From the NCBI GenBank assembly GCA_950295325.1, contig OX485805.1:310501-374500 (forward strand): a stretch of 64,000 bases of DNA, in the 5' to 3' direction. A model generated the notes under the pieces. That model worked only from the letters and a program-made list of their open reading frames with translations. It was not told the DNA's origin and made no database searches. The translations under genes and the position numbers were made by a program. This stretch comes from Polytrichum commune. Taxonomy: Eukaryota; Streptophyta; Polytrichopsida; Polytrichales; Polytrichaceae. Shown one piece after another: positions 34,226-44,760 of this stretch (position 1 is its first letter; the number at the start of each line of letters is the position of its first letter).

Positions 34226-35353
34226 GTGATGGTATTTGACAAGGGTTGATTGTCTTTACACTTGGTTCGTAGTACTTGTTTTTTTACTACAAAGAAATTC
34301 ATAATAAATAATAAAAATAAATACAATAAATTGAGATTTTATGTATTTAAAGTGGCCTTTCTACACATAATTGGTTCGTGTTCTTTGCCCGTGTTCAAAC
34401 ATATCCCTCTCAAAGCATAATCCACATGCTAGGTTGGCAAGCATAATCCATTCTTTGTGTGCTCTTCACGCCAAGTAAGCCTCTACAACGTGGGGATTCC
34501 AAGTGTAAGACCATTTGTAACTCGGACTACCATCCTCGTGTTCATGGCCTTATACTTGAAATCACCTTGTGGCAAAAAGACTCACCCTACACATTCAAGC
34601 CATAAAAGTGAATACATCCTATGTTTGAGACCTTTGCAACAATCACATGGTGTTGCTACTCAATTAATATGTAATACAATGGGGAAGTGTTGAAGAAAAT
34701 GAATAAAACACCTAGTAGTGAAAGCAATATTATGTCACAAAGAGATAGGTTGTTCCTTAACCCCTGAATGCATTAGGGCATTTTGGGGTGAAAATGGATG
34801 AAGTTTAGTTACATGTTTTTGGGAATTTCCACTAGAAAACTACAATAGTTGTAAGAACGTTACATGGATGTGAGTGTCTTAAAGACCTTGTCAGGTCTTT
34901 CTTTAGAATGATGTATTTGACTACATGATAATGATTTGAATCACTTATTCAAAATCATTTTATACACACTTAATTCATGCTCAAATACAAAAGCTCCTCC
35001 TCTCCCACTCAAAGATATAAGACACCCCACTAATGAACGTTGGATATCACTAAGTAGCCTTCTTGGATAACGCAACCCCCCTTGGTTGTATATCCTTGCA
35101 TATGTAGAACATAACCAAGAAGTTATAGCAAACCAAACACACCAATTACACAAGTGGCTAAAAAAACACCATTGACAAGGTGTTATCAAACGATTTATTA
35201 CATATAAACCAAAAACATGCCTAGTCAAATTCCAAATTGGACAATATATGGGTCATGCCCAGAAGCAATTTTTTCTCTGGTAGAGAAGCCTATCCATCGA
35301 AAGCATGCCCTATATGTAACTCATCAAATGCATATACATGGTCACACGTATTA

Positions 35354-36097
35354 GGGGGCATTCACAGTTGAGGTACTACTTTTGGGACAAAGGACTTAAG
35401 GACTATGTCGCATTGATCTTGGTGTTTATCACGATTTACTATTATTTGATCAATAAATTTTACATAAATAAGTAGATAGTTCATAAGCTTTATCAAGAAA
35501 GATTTTTATTATTATTTAATAATCACCCTAAACCCTAAACCACATCAATGGCATTTTTTGCTATTTAGGTGTGCATTGGAGGTCAATTATTTCATGTTTT
35601 GCATCTTAGTACCTTGGTATAAGTGTCATGTGTCCATTCATATAAATTTTTTGTCCGATTCTAATACTAGACGTTCCTTTTACGTGTGGCCGTAATTATA
35701 TGTATTTTTGGCCATGTTTGGTGCCTCATGTAAAATTGGGCAATTGGTATTCAATACATACTTGGTTCTATTGGTACACACTTTAACGGTGATTGTGAGG
35801 GAAAAATTTGGGATCGTTTCGATTGATTCTTGTTGTCCTTTTCATTCCTTGATCCTAAGGTGAACAATTAAGACAACACTCCTAAATGTCCTTTAAGGAA
35901 TCAAAATGATATCTTAGATGACCCTATTCCTTCTAAATTAACTTTGTCGGTGTACTCAATATGGAGTATGAAATGTAGGTATGATCCAAAATATGCTTCA
36001 CAATACAAATCTAAGCATACCAAGCATGTGAAGTTATCTAAAAAAGTATTTTTTCCGTTAGACACCCAAAAGTAGTACCCCAACCGTGAATGCCCCC
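35354..36097. mobile_element. 744-bp terminal-inverted-repeat DNA element
   Basis: The ends are imperfect inverted repeats of about 37 bp. The left reads GGGGGCATTCACAGTTGAGG and on to ACTACTTTTGGG; the right is its complement with a few changes. ATTA flanks both sides (35350-35353 and 36098-36101), and the surrounding LINE sequence rejoins across it. A TTA-type duplication would fit PIF/Harbinger; a 4-bp ATTA is equally readable. It has no transposase frame, so it is non-autonomous. Confidence 0.8.
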
Positions 36098-36556
36098 ATT
36101 ACTCAAATGTAAGCAACAACACATCCATGCGCTAATAACCAAAAAGGCACAACAAAGTTGTATGGGAATTACGTAAACTTATCAAATCAAAAAGAAATAT
36201 CAAGACATTACACACTTATGAACGCATGAATATGCAATGGACTACCTCAAGAAAACACAATGTTAACATGGCTACTATCATGCACATGTGGTGCCCAAAG
36301 ATACCATTGTGACAATAGGGTCAAACATAACATACTATGTGTCATAGGCCATCCATATAACCACCCCTGCCAAAAGTCCCTACCATACAATATATAAAAT
36401 TTGCATACTATAATGATATATTTGTTGCAGAAACCCTTGATAGGAAAACTACAAAATACCAACCGCTCATCCACAACATCACAACAAGAGGATGGAATGT
36501 AGCCCCACTTATGGTCTTAGCCACAAATGCAAGAGCCACAACACACATCCCATCAA

Positions 36557-36827
36557 GATAGATAGAAACTCCGGTCCCTTTTTAGCAAGGGGCCGGCGTG
36601 AATAAAGTGTCCGTTCGTAATGTCAATGACCCGATGCCCACAGGACAAGGGGACATTGGGGCAATACTACTCTCCCCTTTCGAGGATGGGCACTATAGTG
36701 ACACACTATACTAGTTCCTAGCTAGCCACTAGTGCCTTGAAGATACCGGACATGGTATCCCCCCAAAGGGCTTTGAGGTACAGGGTGGCCATGAGCCCTA
36801 ACCACCAAGCCAAGGCCCATGGCGCCC
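36557..36827 (-). mobile_element. 271-bp SINE-like element with 13-bp target duplication
   Basis: CACATCCCATCAA occurs on both sides (36544-36556 and 36828-36840), and the LINE host sequence is continuous without one copy. On the minus strand the head has an A-box-like TGGCTTGGTGG (36813-36803) and, about 33 nt later, a weak B-box-like ACCTCAAAGCC. The tail is a short CTATCTATC repeat. A long target duplication, tRNA-like head and simple-repeat tail fit a SINE mobilised by a LINE. Related copies lie at 37458-37615 and 57196-57400. Confidence 0.8.
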
Positions 36828-37002
36828 CACATCCCATCAATGAAAAAATTGGAAACAAAATTTAAACTCCATGCCTTGAAAATCAAAAACACATTCAAAC
36901 AAATTAACATAATTGTTGTACAATATGCACATTCTATCCTAGTCCATAAAAGAAGGCCAGAGAACCGACAATTTGTCACAAACCTTCAAAACTTGCCATA
37001 AA

Positions 37003-37030
37003 TTAGGGGTTTAGGGTTTAGGGTTTACCC
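37003..37030 (+). repeat. Interstitial telomere-like repeat
   Basis: About three units of GGTTTAG lie directly after the LINE fragment and are followed by an inverted CCCTAAA unit. Confidence 0.8.
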
Positions 37031-37457
37031 TAAATCCTAGGGGCATCCATATATATGATTTCACCAAAATATTTGAATAATGTTAGTTCCCCCTCATGCC
37101 CACCCACCCATGCATACATGCAACAAAATCTCCACTTAATAGTCATCAAATGATTCACCTTATTTATGCTCAACAAAATAAGACTTGAAGACCACCAACT
37201 TCATATAGTACTACCTAGAAATTGCAACACCAAAAGCCATATTATGATGTAATTAAACCCAAACCAACTCAAATAAGTTGACTACAAGGATAGACCCCCC
37301 CCCCAAAGGGTGGCCTTGGGAATCAAACTCAACACATTTTGAAACCAATAAAAACACCTTGCCACCACAACACTCGTGTTGTAATGATACCCACATAAAC
37401 ACACAACACATTCAAATACAACCCTAACCACCATAAGGCCCTTGCCAACCCCACTAG
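37031..37457. other. No gene seen
   Basis: AT-rich sequence with a short C-run near 37297. No coding sequence or repeat was recognised. Confidence 0.4.
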
Positions 37458-37615
37458 GATAGATAGATAGATAGATAGAAACTCCGGTCCCAATTTAAGG
37501 GGCCGGCGTGAATGAAGTGTCCGTTCGTATTGTCAAACGACCTGATGCCTGCCAGACAAGGGGAAATTTGGATAGTACTACTCTCCCCTTTCGAGGATGG
37601 ACACTATAGTAACCG
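37458..37615 (-). mobile_element. SINE-like element, 5'-truncated second copy
   Basis: It shares GAAACTCCGGTCCC, GGGGCCGGCGTGAAT, AAGTGTCCGTTCGTA, CTCTCCCCTTTCGAGGATGG and CACTATAGT with the copy at 36557-36827. Five GATA units form the tail. The tRNA-like head is missing. No clear target duplication was found. Confidence 0.75.
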
Positions 37616-37699
37616 GAAGACAAATAAGAGTAACCAACCGTAGTTGTTAGCAAGTAATTACGTTTGTGTTATAGTATAAGTTGTGGTTTGTTGTGTTGG

Positions 37700-37812
37700 T
37701 GGTCGCCAAGTCATGTTTCCTCGGTTGGTTGAGGGAGGATGTTTGTACTACACTTAGACGGTCCGGGTTCGATTCCCGTTGAGTCCGTCTGATCGTTTAG
37801 TGTGTTATACAT
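37700..37812 (+). other. tRNA-like sequence, possible SINE head
   Basis: A perfect Pol III B-box, GGTTCGATTCC, sits in a small stem (CGGG, TTCGATT loop, CCCG). About 45 nt upstream, CCTCGGTTGGTTGAGG can form a D-arm-like hairpin. No 7-bp acceptor stem closes it and no anticodon arm is clear, so it is not a tRNA gene. It may be the head of a second SINE family. Confidence 0.4.
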
Positions 37813-38816
37813 GACTCCCACTAAGATACCAAAAGGGAACACCTCCGACATGAAAATAATTCTCACAAAATGGCGTGGGTGATAATTTTCACTTAGACGG
37901 GGTGAAATTTTTTTTCACTCTTACAATTACCCCTTGCCCATCTTACAAATGGGGTCATTTTTATTTGTGGAATGGAACAGGCTCCTTCATTTGAATCATG
38001 TTATGATCAATGTGAAGTATCCCTCATTCACATTCACATGAGCTTTTGGTGTTGTGTGTGTGTCTCTCTCTAACTCATTCCTAATATATTTTTCATATCA
38101 ATTTAATACCTTGAGGTTTTGGTTAAAACACACAACATGAGTTGATTTGGATGCAAATACATGGTTAGTGTTATGACCATCAATGTCACATATAAATATG
38201 TTATGATTTTCTCCTTGACACATGATAATTATAAAAATAAAAGTTATAACCAATTTTTTTGAAAGATATACAATCTTTGACACATGGTGAGGCTTATACA
38301 AAGTTTTGTATAGAATTGTACGTTGAATCTCTTGGTCATTTAAGAAACTTCATTTGTATGACTTCATCCCTTGGTTAACTTCATTTGTGTTTGACTTCAC
38401 TACATGTAAAAATGTGTGTCATTAGCCATAAGTAGATTGTGAATGTGATTTGATTAAATATATGCATGTAAATGTAATTGAGAGATTGTAAATGCTTGGG
38501 ATTATAACTTGTAGGCTATCATAAATGTGCATGGTGTAAGGAAACCAATGTAGTTACACAAGGTAATGGGAAAATGATGGTTAAAATCTTGATTTGTTTG
38601 ATTGGATGTATAAATGTATGAATACATGGCTTAATTGTAGCTCTAGACCATGCTACAATCAAATTTGTCATATGATATTTGTTGACATATTATTTAGTGT
38701 ATTCAATGTACATTTGTAATTTGTAATTTTGTAATTTTTGGTTATCATTCAAGATTTCGAGCTTTTGGAATGCCTAATTCATGCATTCATGACATGTTTG
38801 CATATGTGAGGGCATC
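37813..38816. other. No gene seen
   Basis: AT-rich sequence without conserved frames. Short repeats of TGTAATTTGTAATTTTG lie near 38710-38740. Confidence 0.4.
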
Positions 38817-38819
38817 TAA

Positions 38820-39146
38820 GGGCCGGTTCACACTATGGCCAAACTTCGAGAGGAGAAGCGTTTCGACCAATGAAAATGCATAAATGTCCAAAGTTTGTCC
38901 TCTCGGCCTCCAAAAGAGCCTAGGTGGCAACACTTTTAGGAAAATATGGCGGGAAGAGTTCGGCCTCTCGAGCCAAGTTTGGGTCGAGCAAAATGCTCGA
39001 CCCAAACTTCCGTCGAGAGGCCGAACATTTTTAGCCGTGGATTATTTTAATATATTTTTTCAACCCAAAGGCTTCTCCTCTCGACATAGTTTGGTCTAGA
39101 AAAGTGACGCCTCTCCTCTCGACTTGGGCATAGTGTGAACCGGCCC
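38820..39146. mobile_element. 327-bp MITE with internal hairpin
   Basis: The ends are perfect inverted repeats (GGGCCGGTTCACACTATG and its complement), flanked by a TAA duplication (38817-38819 and 39147-39149). This is the PIF/Harbinger, Tourist-like signature. Inside, 38958-39026 forms a two-step hairpin: a 13-bp outer stem (GTTCGGCCTCTCG) and a 14-bp inner stem (GTTTGGGTCGAGCA) with a 3-nt loop. No coding sequence. It is unrelated in sequence to the 528-bp MITE at 11957. Confidence 0.92.
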
Positions 39147-39149
39147 TAA

Positions 39150-40862
39150 GGAGGTCAAATGCCTCCACCGTGACTAGCTCACTAGCCTAGGAGGGGGGGG
39201 GGGGAGTCTTGGGACACTACTCTAACTTCACTACCCCTCCCCGTTCCAACCAAACCTCTAGTCTTCCATACAAGGCCCTCATCTCGTAATCGAAGAGTGG
39301 AATGTCTTCCTAACATGTGGTCAAATACCATTAAGAGGCTAAACGCTCCAACATACTTTGGCAATTTCTCAACCTTGTCCTTTGTTTGATCGACTTAATG
39401 AATGAATATTGTTGGAAGCTTTGAGAATAGTTTTTGAATGATCGTTTGTTCACTAGAATAAGGTGAGACATCACAATGCTATAGCCGATGTTGTACTAGG
39501 AAGCTTTAGATATTTGTTCCCATTAGAGTTCCTTTCATTTTGGGAATGTAGACTCGAGAGGATGGGGAGCTGCTCCACGACAACCAAACAGCGAAGCCCT
39601 GAAGAAATTTGATAGGCTGACGGAGGTAAGGGGGAAAGACACAAGGTTGAAGCGGCACCCACGTTGCTCTTTTGGATCTTTCCCCCTGGCCACCCACCTC
39701 ATCAAAATCTGAAAGGGCAAAACAAGACCCCCATAAGAACCTCTCGACGACACACCAGACTCATTCTTCACTTCTCCCCCAGAAGCCCTCGAAGCCAAAC
39801 ATTGAAGATCACGGCGTAGCGATACACATCTCTTCCCCCCGAAGCTTACACTGCAGAGAAGCTGCCAACTCAGACGTGGGCGTTGTCGACACCGTAGAAG
39901 AAACTGCCGAACCCTGCAATCCGACAAGCTGCGCGCATCTATCCACACCGAACTTGGAGCTGAGCACGCAAAACTTGAGCAGATATGGATTTCTAAACAT
40001 TTGATAGAACTGTTGAGTGAGTTCCTAGATTTGTGGATCCGGCCCCTGAAGGAGATCGAAGGAGAGGATAATCGCAAACCGATAGGAATCTGTTGCCACA
40101 GTTGCTACTTTAGAACGGTAAATCCATAAGAGATTGACTGAAGATAGAATCGTAGTACATGTGAAATACATACATAGTAGTCTTTGAGCATACACGGATT
40201 AATTCCTTATTGATTAATCCGAGTTGCTTACTGCCGAATAGAAGAATCATACATGCCGAGAGTACACTAGCTATAGTTGATTACTGCCAAATCAGTTTAT
40301 TGAGACAAAGGTCACTGCCAAAGCTGTATACTTAGACAAAGCTGTTTAGTACATCAACTAGAAAAAACCCAGATCTCTAGAGGAAATGAACCAGAGACGC
40401 AATCTGAAGTAAGACCGGTCGTCGCCCAGTTGTTGGGGTCTCCTAAAAAAGTACAAGGAGGAGATCGGAGTGTTGTTAGTCCAAATCGATCACTGCTAAA
40501 CCGAAGTGCCCTACAGCCACAAAACTTTGTAGCTGAGAGTGAACAAAACCGACTTCACACCGACGCCGAGAGTAATCATGACTACACCGACACCGAAGAC
40601 TGAACCTGTGTTCACCAACACCGGAGAGAACCTGATTGCACCGACACCGCAATTGGACCTGTGTACACCGCCAACAGAAGAAAATCCATATGCCCAACGC
40701 CGAAAGTGAACTCGCACTAACGATGAAATAGCACACCTCCTGTCTAAATTGACCCCTGAGTCTTAAGACTTATTGCCCGACCTCGGAGTGGATCTGCCTA
40801 AGCCCAAATCGAATTGTTGAAGAAGAGAAGCACCTGTTGCTGAACAAAAAAAAATTGCTGCA
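39150..40862. other. Gene-free flank of the Ty3/gypsy element
   Basis: No gene is called. From about 40240 to 40720 short CACCGACACCGAA-like and ACTGCCGAA-like units recur imperfectly. Related CTGCCGGA units follow the element at 46661-46760, so the insertion may have landed in a degenerate tandem array. The frames at 39535-40077 are unrecognised. Confidence 0.4.
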
Positions 40863-41219
40863 TGTTAGGGACATAGTTTTGGAACCTTATAAGGACAAGT
40901 TTCTAAAAACAAGTCTCTAGATTATTCTAGAATAAACTCTCTAGAACTTTCTAAAAGATTCTAGAAACAAGCTTCTAGAACCTTCTAGAAACCTCCAATA
41001 AAAGTTGGTAGAACCTTCTCTAGAAGCTTACGACTTGACTCTAGAAGTATATATAGGAGTCGAGGCTGAAGAGTTCTTCAGTCTCGAAAACGCACTCCTT
41101 AGGACTCTAATCCACCTCTCTGGGTGTTGATCGTGTACTCTTCTTGTTAATCCAAGTTTCCTAGTGGTTATTGTTTTCTAGTACTTAATCTCTCATTGCT
41201 CATTCTTTTGTCCCTGACA
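40863..41219 (+). repeat. 5' LTR of the Ty3/gypsy element
   Basis: It matches the 3' LTR throughout with scattered changes. It contains several TTCTAGAA units, a TATA box (GTATATATAGGAG near 41048) and a shared 3' part from CTCCTTAGGACTC to TCCCTGACA. Confidence 0.93.
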
Positions 41220-41243
41220 GTTTGTCGAGACTGCATTCTCACC

Positions 41244-41254
41244 GGTATCAGAGC
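41244..41254 (+). other. Primer-binding site, initiator tRNA-Met type
   Basis: GGTATCAGAGC is complementary to the 3' end of plant initiator tRNA-Met, the commonest primer of plant LTR elements. It lies 24 bp inside the 5' LTR, somewhat further than the usual few bases. Confidence 0.85.
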
Positions 41255-41515
41255 TAGTCATTTCTTAGAGAGCGGATTACCCCTCTTTTGAAAGTGTGCT
41301 AGTGCTTTAGAGGTTGTGGACCATCCACCTCTAACTGATACTTCTTCCACCTCAGTATTGAAGTCTTATTCTTCTTGACGAGCGTGGATTACCCCTCTTC
41401 TCGGAGTCTTAAGGTGTTTTAGAGGTTGCGGAGTACCCTCCTCTAAAACCAATATTGTTCTCTTGTCAAACCGTTGTTCTCATTTCGTGAGATAGTCAGA
41501 GATCAAGACTTTAGG

Positions 41516-42505
41516 ATGGCTGGAAGTTTAGATTCCAAATTAGATGGCATCATCAATGCTTTTGCTTCGTTGTCACATAGGACTACAAAGATTGAAGGAA
41601 TCATGGCAGGGCTTCACAACGAAGGAGCACCTGTCATAGCGCCTTCTGGAATATATCATGCCCAAAATTCTGCACTAGATGAAGCATCTTTATCTTCAAG
41701 TCAACAAAACCAAGTAATGCTACAACGGAAGGAACCTCAAGTTAGTCTTCATGACAAGTTCGATGGAACGCGTTTCAAGTTTCGAGGTTTCTTAAATCAA
41801 ATCATATAAATAACAATTTTGCAGCCCGAACGCTATCCGACGGAAGAGGCGCGTGTTGGGCTTGTTGGAACATTGCTTACATGGCAAGCTCTGTCGTGGT
41901 TTGCTCCCTTGTTTGAGAAATGATCGTCAATTTTGAGCAATTTTGAGGCATTCTTGGAGGCATTTACAGAAGCATTTGGCGAACATGATAAGGTCTGATG
42001 GGCTACAACCAAAATTCGGTCACTATGACAAGGGGCACACTCTGCATCATATTTCAGACAATTGGCGAGTGACATCAATTGGGGTGAAGAGGCATTGGTG
42101 AGTCAGTTTTATTGGGGTTTGAGGGATGATGTGAAGGACTTGCTGTTAACTCTTCCAAATCCGCAAACACTCAACGAAGTCATTAGCCAAGCTGTAAAGT
42201 GTGACAATCGTCTATTCCAACGTCGCCAAGACCAATGTCCAAGACACCAAGCGACTCGTTACAATGCAACTATGACGGCAAGGAGCTTGGATTCACATTT
42301 GGAAGCAGAAGACCTGCAAATTGATGCGGCACGTGTCAGAACTCTTACTCTAGAAGAAAGGAAACGACGAATAGAAGAAATATTATGTTTATATTGCGGA
42401 GGAGAAGGTCACAAGGCTATAAACTGCCTCAAGAAGCAGAACCGACGCACTGTTAAAACTAGAAGCGCGATGATCCCGGAAAACGACGATGCCCAGCCAC
42501 AGTAG
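41516..42505 (+). pseudogene. Ty3/gypsy gag, broken
   Basis: It starts at ATG 41516 (MAGSLDSKLDGIINAFASLS, a coiled-coil-like head). TAA and TGA stops and shifts follow after FRGFLNQI, and the capsid-like part recovers with FYWGLRDDVKDLLLTLPNPQ. The knuckle CLYCGGEGHKAINC keeps full CX2CX4HX4C spacing and is followed by a basic tail. It would package element RNA; the stops make it non-functional. Confidence 0.85.
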
Positions 42506-42605
42506 GAACCGTGCGGCTGGACGACCCAACGCCACGACAAAAATCGGGTTCCTATTTCTCTGCCCAACCTACTCGTTGTTTTATAATTTCTCTGTCTTTC
42601 GGTCC

Positions 42606-43848
42606 TCATAATAAAAAAACTTTAGCTTTATTAGATTCGGGGCATCTACTTGTTTTTTAGATGAAGAATTTGCTAAACGCCACAAGATTCGTCTAGTACA
42701 AAAGTCTAAGCCTATTCACGTAGAGGTGATAGATGGACGACCTTTATTATCTGGCAGTGTGACCCATGAATCAGAACCTATAGAAATAACGTTTAAGGAC
42801 CATAATAGTTATGTTGTCTTTAATATCATTAGAACTCCATCAAGCCCTGCTATTCTTGGTCTTTCCTGGTTAGTAGATCATAATCCGACCAAAGATTGGA
42901 GGTTATGGGAGAATCACATTCCCTGAAAAAACTAACCTCGCTAGGAGACCACAAATTAAAAAACCCTTATTTATTGGAGCAAGAGCGTTCATAAGATCGT
43001 CTAAGGAGGGAACACCGTTTGTAATTTACGCAACTCCGACTAAAGGAGAGACGACCTCAACAACAAGCATACCAAGGCAGTACAAGGATTTTCGAGACGT
43101 ATTTCAAAAAACGAACGCCGACATGCTGCCAGAGCACCGACCATATGATTGCGCCATAGAGTTGGAAGACGGAGCACAACCATCTTTTGGCCCAATTTAC
43201 AACTTATCACAGACAAGAGTTGGTAGAATTGCGAAAGTACATTGACGAGAACCTAGCCAAGAATTTCATTCGTCATTCAAAATCGCCAGCTGGAGCACCA
43301 ATCTTATTTGTCAAGAAGAAGGACGGTTCACTACAAATGTGCGTGGACTACTGAGGACTCAACAAGGTGACCAAGAAAAACCGCTATCCCTTACTTTTGA
43401 TCTCTGGCCTCCTAGACCAACTTGGACGTGCAAAGATCTTTACAAAGATTGATTTAAGGGGAGCCTACAACCTCGTGCGAATCAAAGAAGGAGACGAATA
43501 GAAGGCGACTTTCCGCACAAGGTATGGCCATTTTTAATATAATGTGATGCCTTTTGGTCTTACCAATGCTCCGGCGGTCTTTCAACATATGATGAATGAC
43601 ATCTTTCGGGAGTACCTCGACGATTTTGTTGTCATCTATCTAGATGATATTCTGGTATTTTCCAAGAATGAAGAAGGACATGAGAAACACGTACGGTTGA
43701 TTCTTAAGAAACTACGCGAACGAGGACTCTACCCCAAGTTGGAGAAGTGTTTGTTTAATCAAACAGAGATGGAGTTTTTGGGATTCGTTGCGACTACTGA
43801 AGGCTTGAAGATGGACCCCAAGAAAGTAGAAGCAATCGTGTCTGTCGC
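42606..43848 (+). pseudogene. Ty3/gypsy protease and reverse transcriptase, broken
   Basis: A shifted aspartic-protease start (LDSG, then FLDEEFAKRHKIR) is followed by AILGLSWLVDHNP. The RT part reads [71 protein letters not shown] and VIYLDDILVFS (catalytic YLDD), and ends at EFLGF and DPKKVEAI. At least three in-frame stops are visible (after VDY, EGDE and GHF). The coding sequence stops abruptly at the GC-rich repeat. Confidence 0.88.
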
Positions 43849-44760
43849 GCACCTCTCCATGAGGAGTGCCCGCAACACCATGGGCACAAGGGGGACCCCG
43901 GAGTGACACCCGGGACTTGTGGCGCCATTGGTGAGAGGGCCCAAGTACTCTTAGTGTGGGTGAGGGCCCCGGGCGTTGAGAACGCCTCTCACCCACGGGG
44001 ACTAAGAGTCATGAGGGTAAGGCCATAAGTTATGAGTAGCTTATGGCGGTGGAATTCTAGAATGCTAAGGAACACCTCAATCGGAGGTGCTAGCTAGGAG
44101 ATATGGCCATTTGAGTGGGGCGCTGTCCCGGGACAACACCCTGGGACAGCAGTGACCTGGGAGTGGTGCCCGGGACTGCCAAGGTTTAAAGAGCCATAAC
44201 TTCCTCAATACTTGCCTGAATGAGGCAAGTGAGGGGTCCATCGGCATCTACGCAAAGAGTAGGTGACGATAGAGTGGTCGCTCAATAGCATCTGACATCA
44301 TATGTAGAAGTTATGGTGGTCTGAAGCTGGGGGGGGGTTCCAGCCCCAGCGGCTAAAGGAAAATGTCCACTTGGCCCCAACCCTTGTAGAGAGACAAAAG
44401 GATACTTGATGGTGGGGTAGGGGCCCCGCCCAAAGTCCTAGAGGCTTATATGGGTGAGGCGGCTTAGCCGACCGACCCCCCTGGAGCATACTTGGCAATG
44501 TGCTCCGGGTAGTTGTAGTGTTGTTTTGGCAACACGATGATCAACTCAAGAGTGGACTTCCATGGATGGAAGTCCACCTTAGCCATTGGCTACCTACGAA
44601 GGGGAGAGTCCCGAATGCATGTGTAGGAGGGTTTGGTGACCTAGCCATGAGCTTGAAGGTCCGCGGTTTTGGGAGCTAACCATGCATGTGCGTGGGATGT
44701 GCAGGTTAGCGCTCGTGGCACTTGCTAGGTTGGAAAGGCGGTCAAGCTAAGTGAAGGAAC
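43849..44760 (-). repeat. GC-rich dispersed repeat, copy B, replacing part of pol
   Basis: About 0.9 kb of non-coding sequence sits between the RT and integrase blocks. Its first 316 bp (43853-44168) are the reverse complement of 4032-4350. The remainder, with GGGGGGGTTCCAGCCCC and GGCTTAGCCGACCGACCCCC, has no partner in this window. RNase H and the integrase zinc-binding N-terminus are missing, so this was an insertion plus deletion or a recombination, not a clean insertion. No target duplication was found. Confidence 0.8.

Larger units (their letters stand above)
33312..34959. other. Intergenic, repeat-derived, no gene
   Basis: No gene was recognised. Segments at 33600-33800 and 34100-34225 belong to old dispersed repeats that have partners at 63620-63790 and 23690-23810. 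A C-tract lies near 34039. Confidence 0.45.
34960..37000 (+). pseudogene. Decayed 3' half of a second LINE copy, twice interrupted
   Basis: Three blocks align with the LINE at 47-57 kb. 34960-35349 matches its RNase H tail and following region (AYVEHNQEVIANQ, KPKTCLVKFQ, CPICNSS). 36102-36556 matches RHNKVVWE through CTCGAQRYHC and ATNARATTHIPS. 36841-37000 matches the last coding block (LETKFKLHALKIKNTFKQIN). An inverted-repeat element and a SINE-like element separate the blocks. Many stops and shifts are present, so it is dead. It proves that the LINE is a family with at least two copies here. Confidence 0.85.

Noticed and set aside
37765-37785. Functional tRNA gene suggested by the B-box
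   Set aside because: No acceptor stem, anticodon arm or Pol III terminator at the right place.
39535-40077. 180-codon minus-strand frame and a 110-codon plus-strand frame over it
   Set aside because: No motif, low-complexity-like composition, no splice partners; treated as chance.
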